From: Sphaerulina vaccinii
Lineage: Eukaryota; Ascomycota; Dothideomycetes; Mycosphaerellales; Mycosphaerellaceae
Reading direction: 5' to 3'
Length of the DNA stretch: 64,000 bases
Assembly: GCA_022570795.1 (NCBI GenBank)
Contig: JAKUDP010000011.1
Span: forward strand, 1,364,001-1,428,000
Shown: piece after piece, positions 56,301-64,000 of the stretch
How the letters are laid out: every line of letters starts with the position of its first letter
Position numbering within the stretch: the first letter of the stretch is position 1
Made by a program: the position numbers and the translations under genes
The notes under the pieces: generated by a model
What the model was told of the DNA's origin: nothing
Seen by the model: the letters and a program-made list of their open reading frames with translations, nothing else
Database searches by the model: none

Positions 56301-56592
56301 CCACCTTGCTCAGCAGCTTGCTTCGATCGATAGGTGGCGTTGTTGCGGGCTTCTCGTCGGCGCCATCAGTGGATGTTGTGTTTGTCTCTGATGTTTCTAT
56401 CGGTGCTGATGCGGTGGACGTGTTCGTGTTATTAGCAGAGTCGGAGTCTGGTCGCGGAGTGCCACTGCCACTGCCACCACCAAGCTTCTCCAGACGCTTC
56501 GCGCGGATCTGTCACGATCAGTATGTTGGGTTGACCGGTAGGGAAGTGCTTGAGGAAATCACCTTGTCAGCGTCTGATTGCGTGTCTTCCAT
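53264..56592 (-). CDS. ufd2: ubiquitin conjugation factor E4 (Ufd2), U-box ligase, 1072 aa
   Basis: Ufd2 elongates short ubiquitin chains on substrates handled by Cdc48/p97, in cytosol and nucleus. Exons 56563..56592, 54868..56508 and 53264..54811 join in phase 0 (donors GTGATT and GTGAGT; GCTGACAAG branch region). The first exon encodes only MEDTQSDADK. A Ser/Thr/Pro-rich N-terminus (GTPRPDSDSANNTNTSTASA) leads into the Ufd2 core: WEDKMLKQIYRVTL, LGPFFRLSPMQQAAANSYF, EIFFLTVAAHHYGTEAA, KSGLVTIMYYGIMPYGNN, VNMMVNDVTFVLDESLSSLQ and SLILFTETLADAF. The C-terminal U-box is present: EFEDPIMGILMTDPVTLPSS, VVDRSTIRTHLLSDPTDPFN and RVPLKIEEVLDN. The length fits. A duplicated copy of its last codons lies just downstream. 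Confidence 0.96.
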
Positions 56593-56666
56593 CTTGAGCT
56601 GCTGCTTGAAATAATGAGCGGGCAGCAAAGATGTGGATGGCGAATGTAAATGTGTAGTAACGTTAA

Positions 56667-56698
<32 letters not shown>

Positions 56699-56699
56699 T
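56667..56699. repeat. compound (gt)n(ga)n microsatellite
   Basis: About six gt units followed by about ten ga units, roughly 75 bp upstream of the UFD2 start, in its leader or promoter. Confidence 0.9.
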
Positions 56700-57004
56700 G
56701 CTTAGTGATGTGATGCAGGTGCCTGTGGCGGAGTTCGGTCCGTTGAGCCGAGAAGTCACCAAAGCGCGTCTCGCACCTTCTCTCTCCTTTCACTGACATG
56801 CAACACCATTGACTTGCGTAGTCTGTGCGCTTCCTGGGAGGCTCAGCCAGCCACAATGCGGCACATCCTGCTGAGCTCTCCACAGAGGCTTGATCTCAGC
56901 CAGCCCATATAGAGCTAGAACCTGCCCTCTCACATAAGAAGAGGCAGACAAGCCGTCCTCAACCACAATCAAATATCGATGAAGCCAAGAAAAGCACGGC
57001 TACA

Positions 57005-57364
57005 GTGAGGACCCTCGAGCCAGGCACCCTGCTCGACCGCTTTGGTGAAGATGATACAGTATACTTCGCACCTTTTGGCACATCTTTCGCACAGAGATCT
57101 TTGCCACCAAGTAGTCTCAACCCGGAACAAGTGTACACCGTATACGAAGTGATCAAACTATTCGAGGTTGATGCAGGACTTATCGAACCTGGTTTCGAAC
57201 AACCTGGTGGTGGAACGCAGTATATTGCCAAGTTACCTCAGTTGGATGGATTGACCGGTGACGAGAAGAAGGAAAAGATCAAGACGTGGTTCCACGACGG
57301 ACCACTGAGGAAGTTGAGTAGCAAGGACTTGGCGAATGGATGGTTACAGATACGTAGCCACTGA
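57005..57364 (+). CDS. TNT-domain (NADase-like) protein, 5' end unresolved
   Basis: TNT domains hydrolyse NAD(+). In filamentous fungi they occur in secreted or surface NADases; in bacteria they are toxin modules. Visible hallmarks are LLDRFGEDD (with the catalytic-type Arg), FAPFGTSFAQRSLPPSSLN, YTVYEVIKLF and PGFEQPGGGTQY (with the catalytic-type Gln), then a short helix and stop. The domain looks complete. The frame is open upstream to about 56894 and includes a dibasic KKRQTS, like a Kex2 site, but there is no ATG and I could not place a first exon or signal peptide. It may therefore be 5'-truncated or have an unusual upstream exon. No joined product is offered. It lies divergent to UFD2. 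Confidence 0.7.
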   Translation: MRTLEPGTLLDRFGEDDTVYFAPFGTSFAQRSLPPSSLNPEQVYTVYEVIKLFEVDAGLIEPGFEQPGGGTQYIAKLPQLDGLTGDEKKEKIKTWFHDGPLRKLSSKDLANGWLQIRSH

Positions 57365-57428
57365 TGTATGCTTAGGTTGTAGACGGTCGGGTCTCGGTGT
57401 TCGAAGTCAACAAGAAGAAGTCTCAAAA

Positions 57429-58523
57429 ATGTTACAAGATGCATACTGGGAAGGAGCGCAACATATCCCAAGAATCGAACCCGGAGTCTTACCAAAAAGT
57501 AATCCGAACTTGAAAAAGAGCAAAAGGGATGGTCTCTCCATAGAGATTATGAGACTGATGTCTCAATATGCACGAAGTCATATAAACGATGTGATTGTCC
57601 AGCTAATGTCCCTGGACGATAGCAGACTCTTCGAGGGATATAAAGGTTACTTGGAATTGGGAAGGTCTTGCAGATCTTGTCGTGTTGGTCCTGCCTGTGT
57701 GTTCTTGGAAGTGGAAGTGGAAAGCGTGGGCGATGCGCTGTGCTTGCCTCAAGTCGTGATGAAGACAGCATTCCCTGGGCCCACACAAAGGAGATACTGG
57801 TCTTTGGCACTACCGAACTCCTCTTTTGCACCGGTATCCTCATCATCATTGCCATCCTCAGAGGCATCTTCGCCAAGACGCCGAGCGTCCTCTTTCTGGA
57901 AGTGCCGTTGGTTTTCGTTGCAGCCTGGGCGAGCTGGTGCTCCTACAAGGACGTGGCTGGACGTTTGATATTGGCGAGTTTCTCGCGTCGTACAAAGAGA
58001 AGACAAGCGCTACCGACATCCAGCGTAGGATTCCAAACTCAGCAACACTTTGTCCCTAGCTTGGGAGTCCAGACGGACTTTTCCTACTGCCTGGGAATTC
58101 TCTCTGATCTGTACATCCAGTGTGGAACGTCCAAGCACTTTCTTGAGGAAGCAGTGGCTACAACAGGTGTTTGCCAGTACGGCGTGTTGATCTCTGGATG
58201 AGAATAAGGACTAGGCCATTGTAAGCATGGAGACGACAGGACCAGCGGGTTCGGTAGAATGGAGATGCTTTCCATATGGCGACTTGGTCGTCCTAAACGA
58301 TAGGCACAGAACGTGGTCCACTAGGCCACTGGCCGTGTCCAGGATGATAGCACCCTCTATCGAGGAGATGTGGTCTAGTCTGAGAAAGTGGGTAGAAAGA
58401 GTGCAGGACTTGATCGAGATCGGCATCTGTTTGCGTGCACCGTGCCACACTGATGTCTCTGAGACCGCGAGCAGCATAAGACAGCCACTCAAGACTTGTT
58501 TGCGCAGATTACATCTTCTTTGA
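57429..58523 (+). CDS. orphan membrane protein, about 305 aa
   Basis: Not a recognised family. Three exons, 57429..57664, 57769..58166 and 58240..58523, join in consistent phase, although both donors (GTCTTG, GTGTTT) are weak. Order: a polar N-terminal half (MLQDAYWEGAQHIPRIEPG, RLMSQYARSHINDVIVQLM); a hydrophobic pair (ILVFGTTELLFCTGILIIIA and LFLEVPLVFVAAWASW), probably two membrane helices; a basic loop; then GSVEWRCFPYGDLVVLNDRH and a C-terminal helix (SIEEMWSSLRKWVERVQDL). It starts 64 bp after the TNT-domain gene on the same strand. The frame is also open upstream to ATG 57336 inside the neighbour, which I do not favour. Confidence 0.55.
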
Positions 58524-58634
58524 GAAGCAGTCCAGATTTCCTTTTGTTGATGATTCAGAGGCAATCACCGACCGCAATAAGAGACTTGCTCTAGGTATAC
58601 CGTGCACAGATAAATAACTCGCGTGAACAAGATA

Positions 58635-59489
58635 ATGAACATAGCAGCTGCTTCTCTGACTCCATCGGAGCAGCGTTCAGAGGAAAGTGACATGGTTACA
58701 CCTATCGACACACCAACGCACCCACCGAAAAGAAGGCGCTACAACAACAATCTATGCCACCCGCAGAGCCAAGTCTTCAGCAGTCCATCGACAAGCGAAT
58801 ACACTCCGCACATAGTGACCGGCACTCCGGCGTACCATTTCGACCTGACCAACAATCCTCTCCGCCAGCAGCCAGCCCACCACGCCAGCCAATTCCCATT
58901 CCATCCAACAACCCAAGCAGCTCCCATGATCAGAGACGCCTTCCACAACAATATCCGGCAATCGGCTACGTACAGGCTGAACTGTGCAATCCAACTTCGC
59001 CTGATGATTGAGTCAGATACCTTTGCGCCACTTATTCAAGAGCTTCTAGGCTACATGTGTGAATACCAAGCACAAGCCGAGGCCTTGATCGCGAACTTTC
59101 CGGCTGAAGAAGGCAGTGACTTCACGGCAATGACTTCAAGAACTCGGCGGACCATGAGCCAGCTGTATCTTGCACAAGCTGCGGGAATCATTGCCTTCGG
59201 CAGGGCCGAAACATGGGTCTGGACTGAAGCCCAGGCACGTCAAGTATACTGTCAGATGTGTGAGCACGATTCTCAAGTGAGAACATTGGAAGATCTGACG
59301 GAGTTGCAAGAGCTTCTACGACAGGATGAGCGACTGAGCCAGATGACAGCAGGAGAGGCAGGAGATGTGGATGCTACTGTCTCGGAGAAGAGTGAGGCAT
59401 CTCTCCCACAAGAGTCGAGGGAACCAGAGCAGTCAATTGACCAAGCGACAGATACGCCGATGGGCGAGCCTTCAGAGACATCTACTTGA
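58635..59489 (+). CDS. hypothetical nuclear-type protein, 284 aa
   Basis: Not recognised. A single exon from the first in-frame ATG 58635 (MNIAAASLTPSEQ). The N-terminal third is disordered and Pro/Ser/Thr-rich, with a nuclear-signal-like PPKRRRYNNN. The middle is helical: CAIQLRLMIESDTFAPLIQE, MCEYQAQAEALIANF and MSQLYLAQAAGIIAFGRAET. The tail is acidic (SEKSEASLPQESREPEQS). No DNA-binding motif is evident. Its last codons overlap the convergent glutathionyl-hydroquinone reductase gene by eight bases. Confidence 0.75.
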   Translation: MNIAAASLTPSEQRSEESDMVTPIDTPTHPPKRRRYNNNLCHPQSQVFSSPSTSEYTPHIVTGTPAYHFDLTNNPLRQQPAHHASQFPFHPTTQAAPMIRDAFHNNIRQSATYRLNCAIQLRLMIESDTFAPLIQELLGYMCEYQAQAEALIANFPAEEGSDFTAMTSRTRRTMSQLYLAQAAGIIAFGRAETWVWTEAQARQVYCQMCEHDSQVRTLEDLTELQELLRQDERLSQMTAGEAGDVDATVSEKSEASLPQESREPEQSIDQATDTPMGEPSETST

Positions 59490-60563
59490 GCTTCTCATGC
59501 TCTTGCAAAGGCTCAATACCAACGATCGGGCCTTTCGGAACCACGACCTTCGCCATATCTTCCTCACTTCCTCCACTCAGCATCCTTCCTCTGGCTCTCG
59601 CATACCCATAGCGATATGCATCAACATTACTGGTACTGCGGAAGACACCTTCGGTCAACTTCGTGTCGTCCCAATAGAGTCTTCGAAGCCAAAGATGGAG
59701 GTTCGGATAATCGTGTCGGACACTCTTCAAATTGGTCTGGAAGATGGTATGATATGCACTATCAAAGCGAATCAAAGTTGTGAAGAGACGGATATCAGCT
59801 TCTGTAATATGTTTGCCGAAGAGGAAGGGTTGATGATCCGCAGTTGAGAGATGCTTTTCCAAGCGATCAAGGGAGTCGAACAGAGGATAAATGTTGGCAT
59901 CATAAGCTTCTTGCGATCTTGCGAAGCCGCATTTGTAGACGCCGTTGTTCACTGTATTGTAGACTGTGAGGAAAAGTCAGCAATTATCGAACACGATATG
60001 CGCATGAGCGAAATGAATTACACACCCCAATCATTCATCTCATCAATCTCCTTCCTCAAATGCTCGGGATACAGTCCAGCTTCCTTCTTCGTCTCCTCCC
60101 TCAACATATCAGGCAAAAGCCCATCAAACTCAGTATAAAACATCCTAATAATCTCACTAGACTCATTATTCACAATCGTCTCATTCTTCTTATCAAACAA
60201 GCAAGGCACCGTGAATCTCCCAGTATACTCGGGATCAACCTTCAAGTACAGTTCCCTAATCTTAGTAAAGCCATAAAGAGGGTCTTTGATATCAGAGCCA
60301 TTGAGGCCAGTGAACGTCCAGCCTTCACTTGTCAGGTCAAAATCTGTTGCGATCATTTGGATGTGGTCTTCTAGTCCTTTCAAGGCTCGTACTATGGAGG
60401 TCCTATGGGCCCAGGGACAGCCGTAGTTCATGTACAGTGCATAGCGACCACTTTCTGCGGGAAACTTGCTGTTTGGGTCGGAGGAGATCCAGTCTCTGAA
60501 TGCGCTGTCTTTGCGGCGGAAGTGGCCGTCTTTGTCTGCGTGGGCATGGGTTGCCGTGGCCAT
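59482..60563 (-). CDS. glutathionyl-hydroquinone reductase / Xi-class GST (Ecm4/Gto-like), 339 aa
   Basis: The enzyme reduces glutathionyl-quinone conjugates using GSH via a catalytic Cys. Exons 60026..60563 and 59482..59963 join in phase (GTGTGT donor, GCTGAC branch). The signature NYGCPWAHRTSIVRALKGL carries the catalytic Cys. It is followed by YTGRFTVPCLFDKKNETIVN, NNESSEIIRMFYTEFDGLL, NDWVYNTVNNGVYKCGFARS, FLFGKHITEADIRLFTTLIR and NLHLWLRRLYW. An in-frame ATG at 60629 would add a 22-residue, possibly mitochondrial, extension. A TATATA sequence sits right at that ATG (60630-60636), so transcripts probably start inside it and 60563 is preferred. It is the leftmost of three same-strand enzyme genes. 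Confidence 0.94.
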
Positions 60564-60755
60564 TGTGGTTGCAAATTGTTGGAACTGGAGATTAGCAAGA
60601 AGAGAGAGGTGCAGTGATGTGCATTGCATATATACTTTGGATCATCGGGAGGGGTTTGTCATTCGGCGATATGTTTTGTCAGGGCTGACGGAATCGTTCC
60701 TTAGGCTGCAATTTGATTAAGTCATCATCAAAGTATATTGCAGTGCTCCTTCTTA

Positions 60756-61454
60756 TCAACCACTCCATTGCTTCGTGAGTTCTGCAGCGGTCGTGACATG
60801 CGCTCTGCTTGGTAACACTTCTTTCATCAATGCATTGTGCAGTTGGGTCGTCCTGTCGGCACATGCGTCCTGTAGATCTGTCAGTACATAGTTTTCGCAC
60901 TTCGCATAGACTTCAAATGTCAAGGATATCAGTAGGGTTGAGCTTACTTCCACCACAGTGACCACAAATCCTTGATCGGTAGCTGGAACGATTGTCCGAA
61001 GCACACAGCCAGATGTGGAGAGACCACAGATAATCAAGCTCTTGATATTCTTTTCTGCCAGTAGCGCTTGCATTTGCTCCGATGCTAGGTTGGAGACTAC
61101 TCCCGGGCGTTTGAGCACTGTGAGTTCTGCGCCAGATGACTTGGGTGCTAGGGTTGGGTGTTCAGAGCTAGCCCTTTCATCATCTTTGACGCTGGATATC
61201 ATCTGTTGAAGTCTAGCTGCGCCTTTCGAATTTCGAGGAATGTCGCCAGCGAGGTCGACGAGAGAGTGGATGACTGTTATGTTGTTCTGTCTTGCCCACT
61301 CTCGCAGTCGGACTGCTGTTTCCAATGCTCGGACGCCTTCATCGCCGCACAGAGAGATGCAGAAGCCGTGAAAGTCGAGTAGGAGAAGTGCCGTCTCTGG
61401 AGCGCTGTATGCTAGTGGTGATGTTGGGTCGTTCTTGTCGAAGATAGCTGCCAT
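60756..61454 (-). CDS. isochorismatase-like hydrolase, 206 aa
   Basis: Members hydrolyse vinyl ether or amide bonds (isochorismate, nicotinamide, N-carbamoyl compounds). Exons 60948..61454 and 60756..60869 join in phase 0 (GTAAGC donor). The fold is recognisable: LLLLDFHGFCISLCGDEG with the catalytic Asp, a Lys-containing LTVLKRPGVVSN, and SLIICGLSTSGCVLRTIVPA with the nucleophile Cys in the conserved G-x-x-T/S-x-x-C-V context. It ends DQGFVVTVVEDACADR. The length matches the family (about 200). No secretion signal. It lies upstream of the glutathionyl-hydroquinone reductase gene on the same strand, 192 bp away. The exact substrate cannot be told. Confidence 0.9.
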   Translation of the reverse strand: MAAIFDKNDPTSPLAYSAPETALLLLDFHGFCISLCGDEGVRALETAVRLREWARQNNITVIHSLVDLAGDIPRNSKGAARLQQMISSVKDDERASSEHPTLAPKSSGAELTVLKRPGVVSNLASEQMQALLAEKNIKSLIICGLSTSGCVLRTIVPATDQGFVVTVVEVSSTLLISLTFEVYAKCENYVLTDLQDACADRTTQLHNALMKEVLPSRAHVTTAAELTKQWSG

Positions 61455-61823
61455 TGTTGCTCGGTCGTGTCTTTTGTTGTGATGATTATTGTTTCTTGTC
61501 CCAGATTGATTGCGACTGTCATCCGTCTTATAAGCCCATTGCTCAACGCGATGTGGTATGCGAGCTGATATGAATCGGATATATTCTTGGCGGAGGTAGT
61601 GGTATCTCCAGCTGCGTGTGCGGGCGTCGCCGACTTCGCATCGGAGACAACATGGCATAGCTTGCGACCATCGTCGAGAGACAATCTGCATTATGTTCAA
61701 AAGAAGATCACAGCACTGCTTGGCCGCAAGGTCGTGTGGAGGTGATGTATGATTCAAGCAAAGATACCTCTCGAAGTATGCACATGTGCTATCGGACCTT
61801 AGTGGTATAAAGTATACTGTTAA
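61455..61823. other. intergenic
   Basis: Promoter of the isochorismatase-like gene and 3' flank of the cupin gene. Nothing else seen. Confidence 0.55.
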
Positions 61824-62313
61824 CTACAACTTGGCCAGCACGCCAGCTCTTCTGCTTTCATTGGCAAGTCTCTGAGCCACCTGGGGTACCACTAGTCAGC
61901 ATGGAGTGCAATCACAACGAGAGACAGACTCACAAAAAACGTCTTTCCTCCTTCCTCTGTCTCGAAAGTGATCGTAGAGCCCTTGGGTATGTAGATCACA
62001 TCTCCTGGACGCCCAACAAACCTCTGACCGCTCTGATCTGAGACTATGAAAGTACCAGATAGCACATACTTGTACTCGGAGAAGCCGAAGGTCGATGTGG
62101 CTTTGCATCCCTTCTCGAGCGTGAAGAAGCCAGACGTGATTGGTGACTGTGGGTCTTCCTCGATGCTGGGATAACGTAAGCTTGTAGTTGTAGTGCTCTT
62201 GGTGGATGAGCTCACCTCGATGCTGTGTCGCCAATCTGGATGTTCTTGTGCTCGTTGTACTGATGGAGCCTAACATAGTCTGCGTGCGGGAAGTGTTTGA
62301 GTGTAGATGCCAT
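61824..62313 (-). CDS. cupin-domain protein (EutQ-like), 128 aa
   Basis: A small single-domain beta-barrel protein. Exons 62216..62313, 61934..62165 and 61824..61880 join in exact phase (GTGAGC and GTGAGT donors; ATGCTGACTAG branch region in the last intron). The barrel region reads SGFFTLEKGCKATSTFGFSE, YKYVLSGTFIVSDQ, RFVGRPGDVIYIPKGSTITF and EEGGKTFFVAQRLAN. Cupin motif 1 histidines are mostly replaced, as in EutQ-type cupins, so metal binding is uncertain. It starts MASTLKHFPHADYVRLHQYN, without a targeting signal. It is the third minus-strand gene in the trio. Confidence 0.88.
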
Positions 62314-63480
62314 GATGCAGAATCGAGTCAATAAACTAGTAAGATGGCTATATCTCTGCTTTCTGTTGTCTCCTCCTTCACATGTATATCATGTTCAAGC
62401 GAATCCGCCATGCGAGACAGCTCGTGTGGGCCAGGTAGCTATAAGTAGGCTTTCCTAAAGTGGTTCTTCCATCCCTCGAACTTATGTCGAGATATATTTC
62501 AGTAGGAGCCACATACCACTCTGAGCCACTGACAATCGCGCATCTTCGCGCGGTGTTCGTGCTGGGCGCTCAGTCAGTATCTGCTGACGGAGATGCTCAT
62601 GCAAAGTGTCGGTCGCCTCATCCATAATCACAATACCTGATTCCTCCTAACATGTGCCACTTTTCGGCTCCCACTTGTCCCCTACTCACTCTCGATTCCG
62701 AGAGCGATATGGCTGTGTGATATAGGGCATCCTCTTGAACATAGAATGTGATGCATGGTCATGGCATGCTTGTTTTTACCAGCTCTTGCTCCCCTTAGCC
62801 AGACCGCCCGCTCGTGATAGCAGTGCCGCCCAGCCGTATACATGTGCGAGGCATCCGGCCACATGGGTGTCATGGCTGTATGTTCTCACAGAAGATATAT
62901 GTGCGATGTGCAGATTGTGCCTGGTGCAGTACGCACACCACACTACACCAGCACCAGCACACCAGGCCACTCGGTCTTCACATCCGTTAGCGCCTTCGTG
63001 ATTACAGCCACTCATATCATCCCTTGGCAATCTTCTTCTGCTCTTCTGCCACCACGCGCGAAGTCCTTCTGTCTTGTCCTTCTACACAAATCGAAGCCAC
63101 ACGCTGCATATATCCATGCTTCGCATTCGCAATGAGGCGAGCCAGTTCCGGAGATCTTGTAGCGCCGCGATGCTTCAGCCTGCATTGCAAATGGAGGGTT
63201 TAATTTACCATCAATGCGATGCGATATACACCATCTGCACACTCTCCTTCTTCAACGACCGAGAAAACCTCCTGTTCCATGACTACGACGTGCTCACAGT
63301 TCTCTAGGCGAAAGCTCCCAGTACCGCAATTTGAAGAAAGTTGTCCCACTTGACCCAGAGCCAGTGATTGCAAAGCTGCCACATGTCAAGAAAAGGCCAC
63401 AACAAAAATCTTACAATATTCCGAATAAATGTAATCGCACTCTCACACACGCGTTGCACATCTTACTCACTTTGTCGACC
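62314..63480. other. 1.2 kb intergenic
   Basis: Promoters of the divergent cupin and RING genes. Short frames only; cacacca/ccagcaccag-rich sequence near 62930-62960. No gene supported. Confidence 0.5.
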
Positions 63481-63945
63481 ATGCGCTGGCTCTCAGGCTA
63501 TCTCGCAGCATACTCCAGCATCAAGACCTTCGTGCTGAAAATGGCAGTGTCGCAAGAGTCTTCCGTTCCGTCGAGCGGCTGTCCAATCTGCTACGATATC
63601 ATCACCGAGCCCAGACGCACTGATTGTGGTCATACGCTCTGCAAAGAATGTGCATGGTCATGGCGGTTAAAGTCGTCTACCTGTGCTGTGCGTAGGGCAC
63701 CAGTAGGACCGGCTCTAAGAATCGAAATTATGAGGTACATCTTAGAGGTCAAGAGGCGACTATACTTCGAGAGAGATGATCCTGAGCTGTACATCAGCTA
63801 TCTTCGGATCCTGGACCAACTCAAGGCTGGAGTAGTCAACATTGGAGATGTATCACATGCCGTGAAGACTCTCCTCGCAGGCAGACCTGAGCTCTTGAGA
63901 GACCTTTATGCTACACAACCTCCAAGTCTACCGTCTCGCTGCTAA
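63481..63945 (+). CDS. small RING-type protein with incomplete RING, 154 aa
   Basis: Single exon. ATG 63481 (MRWLSGYLAAYSSIKTF) or a second in-frame ATG at 63541 (MAVSQESSVPSS). The RING starts CPICYDIITEPRRTDCGH and continues TLCKECAWSW, giving Cys1, Cys2, Cys3, His4, Cys5 and Cys6 with C3HC4 spacing. The final pair is incomplete: STCAVRRAPV has one Cys where CPxCR is expected. After a helix (YILEVKRRLYFERDDP) the C-terminus (YISYLRILDQLKAG, VKTLLAGRPELLRDLY) resembles a paired amphipathic helix as in Sin3 proteins. Ubiquitin-ligase activity is plausible but doubtful without the last zinc ligand. The gene lies near the window end and looks complete. Confidence 0.7.
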   Translation: MRWLSGYLAAYSSIKTFVLKMAVSQESSVPSSGCPICYDIITEPRRTDCGHTLCKECAWSWRLKSSTCAVRRAPVGPALRIEIMRYILEVKRRLYFERDDPELYISYLRILDQLKAGVVNIGDVSHAVKTLLAGRPELLRDLYATQPPSLPSRC

Positions 63946-64000
63946 TCCCCAATATGAAGCTACCGCAACTGGATGGCGATCCTACAGTACCTGGCGTTAC

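Noticed and set aside
57463..57490. tRNA-like B-box on the minus strand (ggttcgattct)
   Set aside because: No A-box or acceptor-stem pairing is found at the right distance, and the bases fit the coding exon of the orphan membrane protein (PRIEPGV).

Overview
The window reads as nuclear DNA of a filamentous ascomycete (Pezizomycotina, most likely a Dothideomycete). Genes are separated and on both strands. Many are cut by short 50-130 bp introns with GTRNGY donors and CTNAC-type branch points. The gene set is typical of such fungi: Ecm33, Qcr7, Ufd2, a Van1/Anp1-type mannosyltransferase, DHA1 and allantoate-type MFS permeases, and a TNT-domain NADase-like protein. I saw no viral, rRNA, tRNA or CRISPR sequence. 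All exon structures come from reading splice sites and frame continuity by eye.

Layout. 0-12 kb: a small spliced gene, a Golgi mannosyltransferase (1059-2515, -), an orphan protein, a BTB-like relic, a YCII protein, a putative zinc-finger protein and the GPI protein Ecm33 (10875-12164, -). 14.6-25 kb: several members of a lineage-specific family with an F-box-like LPxELRxxI core. One copy (23039-23987) is intact; the others carry frameshifts or stops. Interleaved with them are a mitochondrial NAD-type carrier, Qcr7 and an AlkA-type DNA glycosylase. 25.7-36 kb: an insulysin-family protease, a DHA1 transporter facing a five-exon CmcJ/AsaB-like oxygenase, a 71-residue spliced protein and a cytochrome P450. 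36-52 kb: a CxxC protein, an allantoate-family permease, a frameshifted DHA1 transporter, a DENN+C1 protein, a 4 kb gene-poor stretch and an amino acid permease. 53-64 kb: Ufd2, a TNT-domain protein, an orphan membrane protein, an orphan nuclear-type protein, a run of three minus-strand small-molecule enzymes (glutathionyl-hydroquinone reductase, isochorismatase-like, cupin) and a RING protein.

How the parts relate. Most neighbours look independent. Possible functional groupings are the transporter/oxygenase/P450 stretch at 29-36 kb, which has no backbone synthase in view, and the reductase/hydrolase/cupin trio at 59.5-62.3 kb.

The least expected signals are: two introns of one carrier gene that are copies of each other with a third related sequence outside the gene (introner-like); the decaying F-box-like family; a P450 lacking the I-helix acid/Thr pair; a gene whose first coding exon is only the ATG; and a tandem duplication across the UFD2 stop codon.
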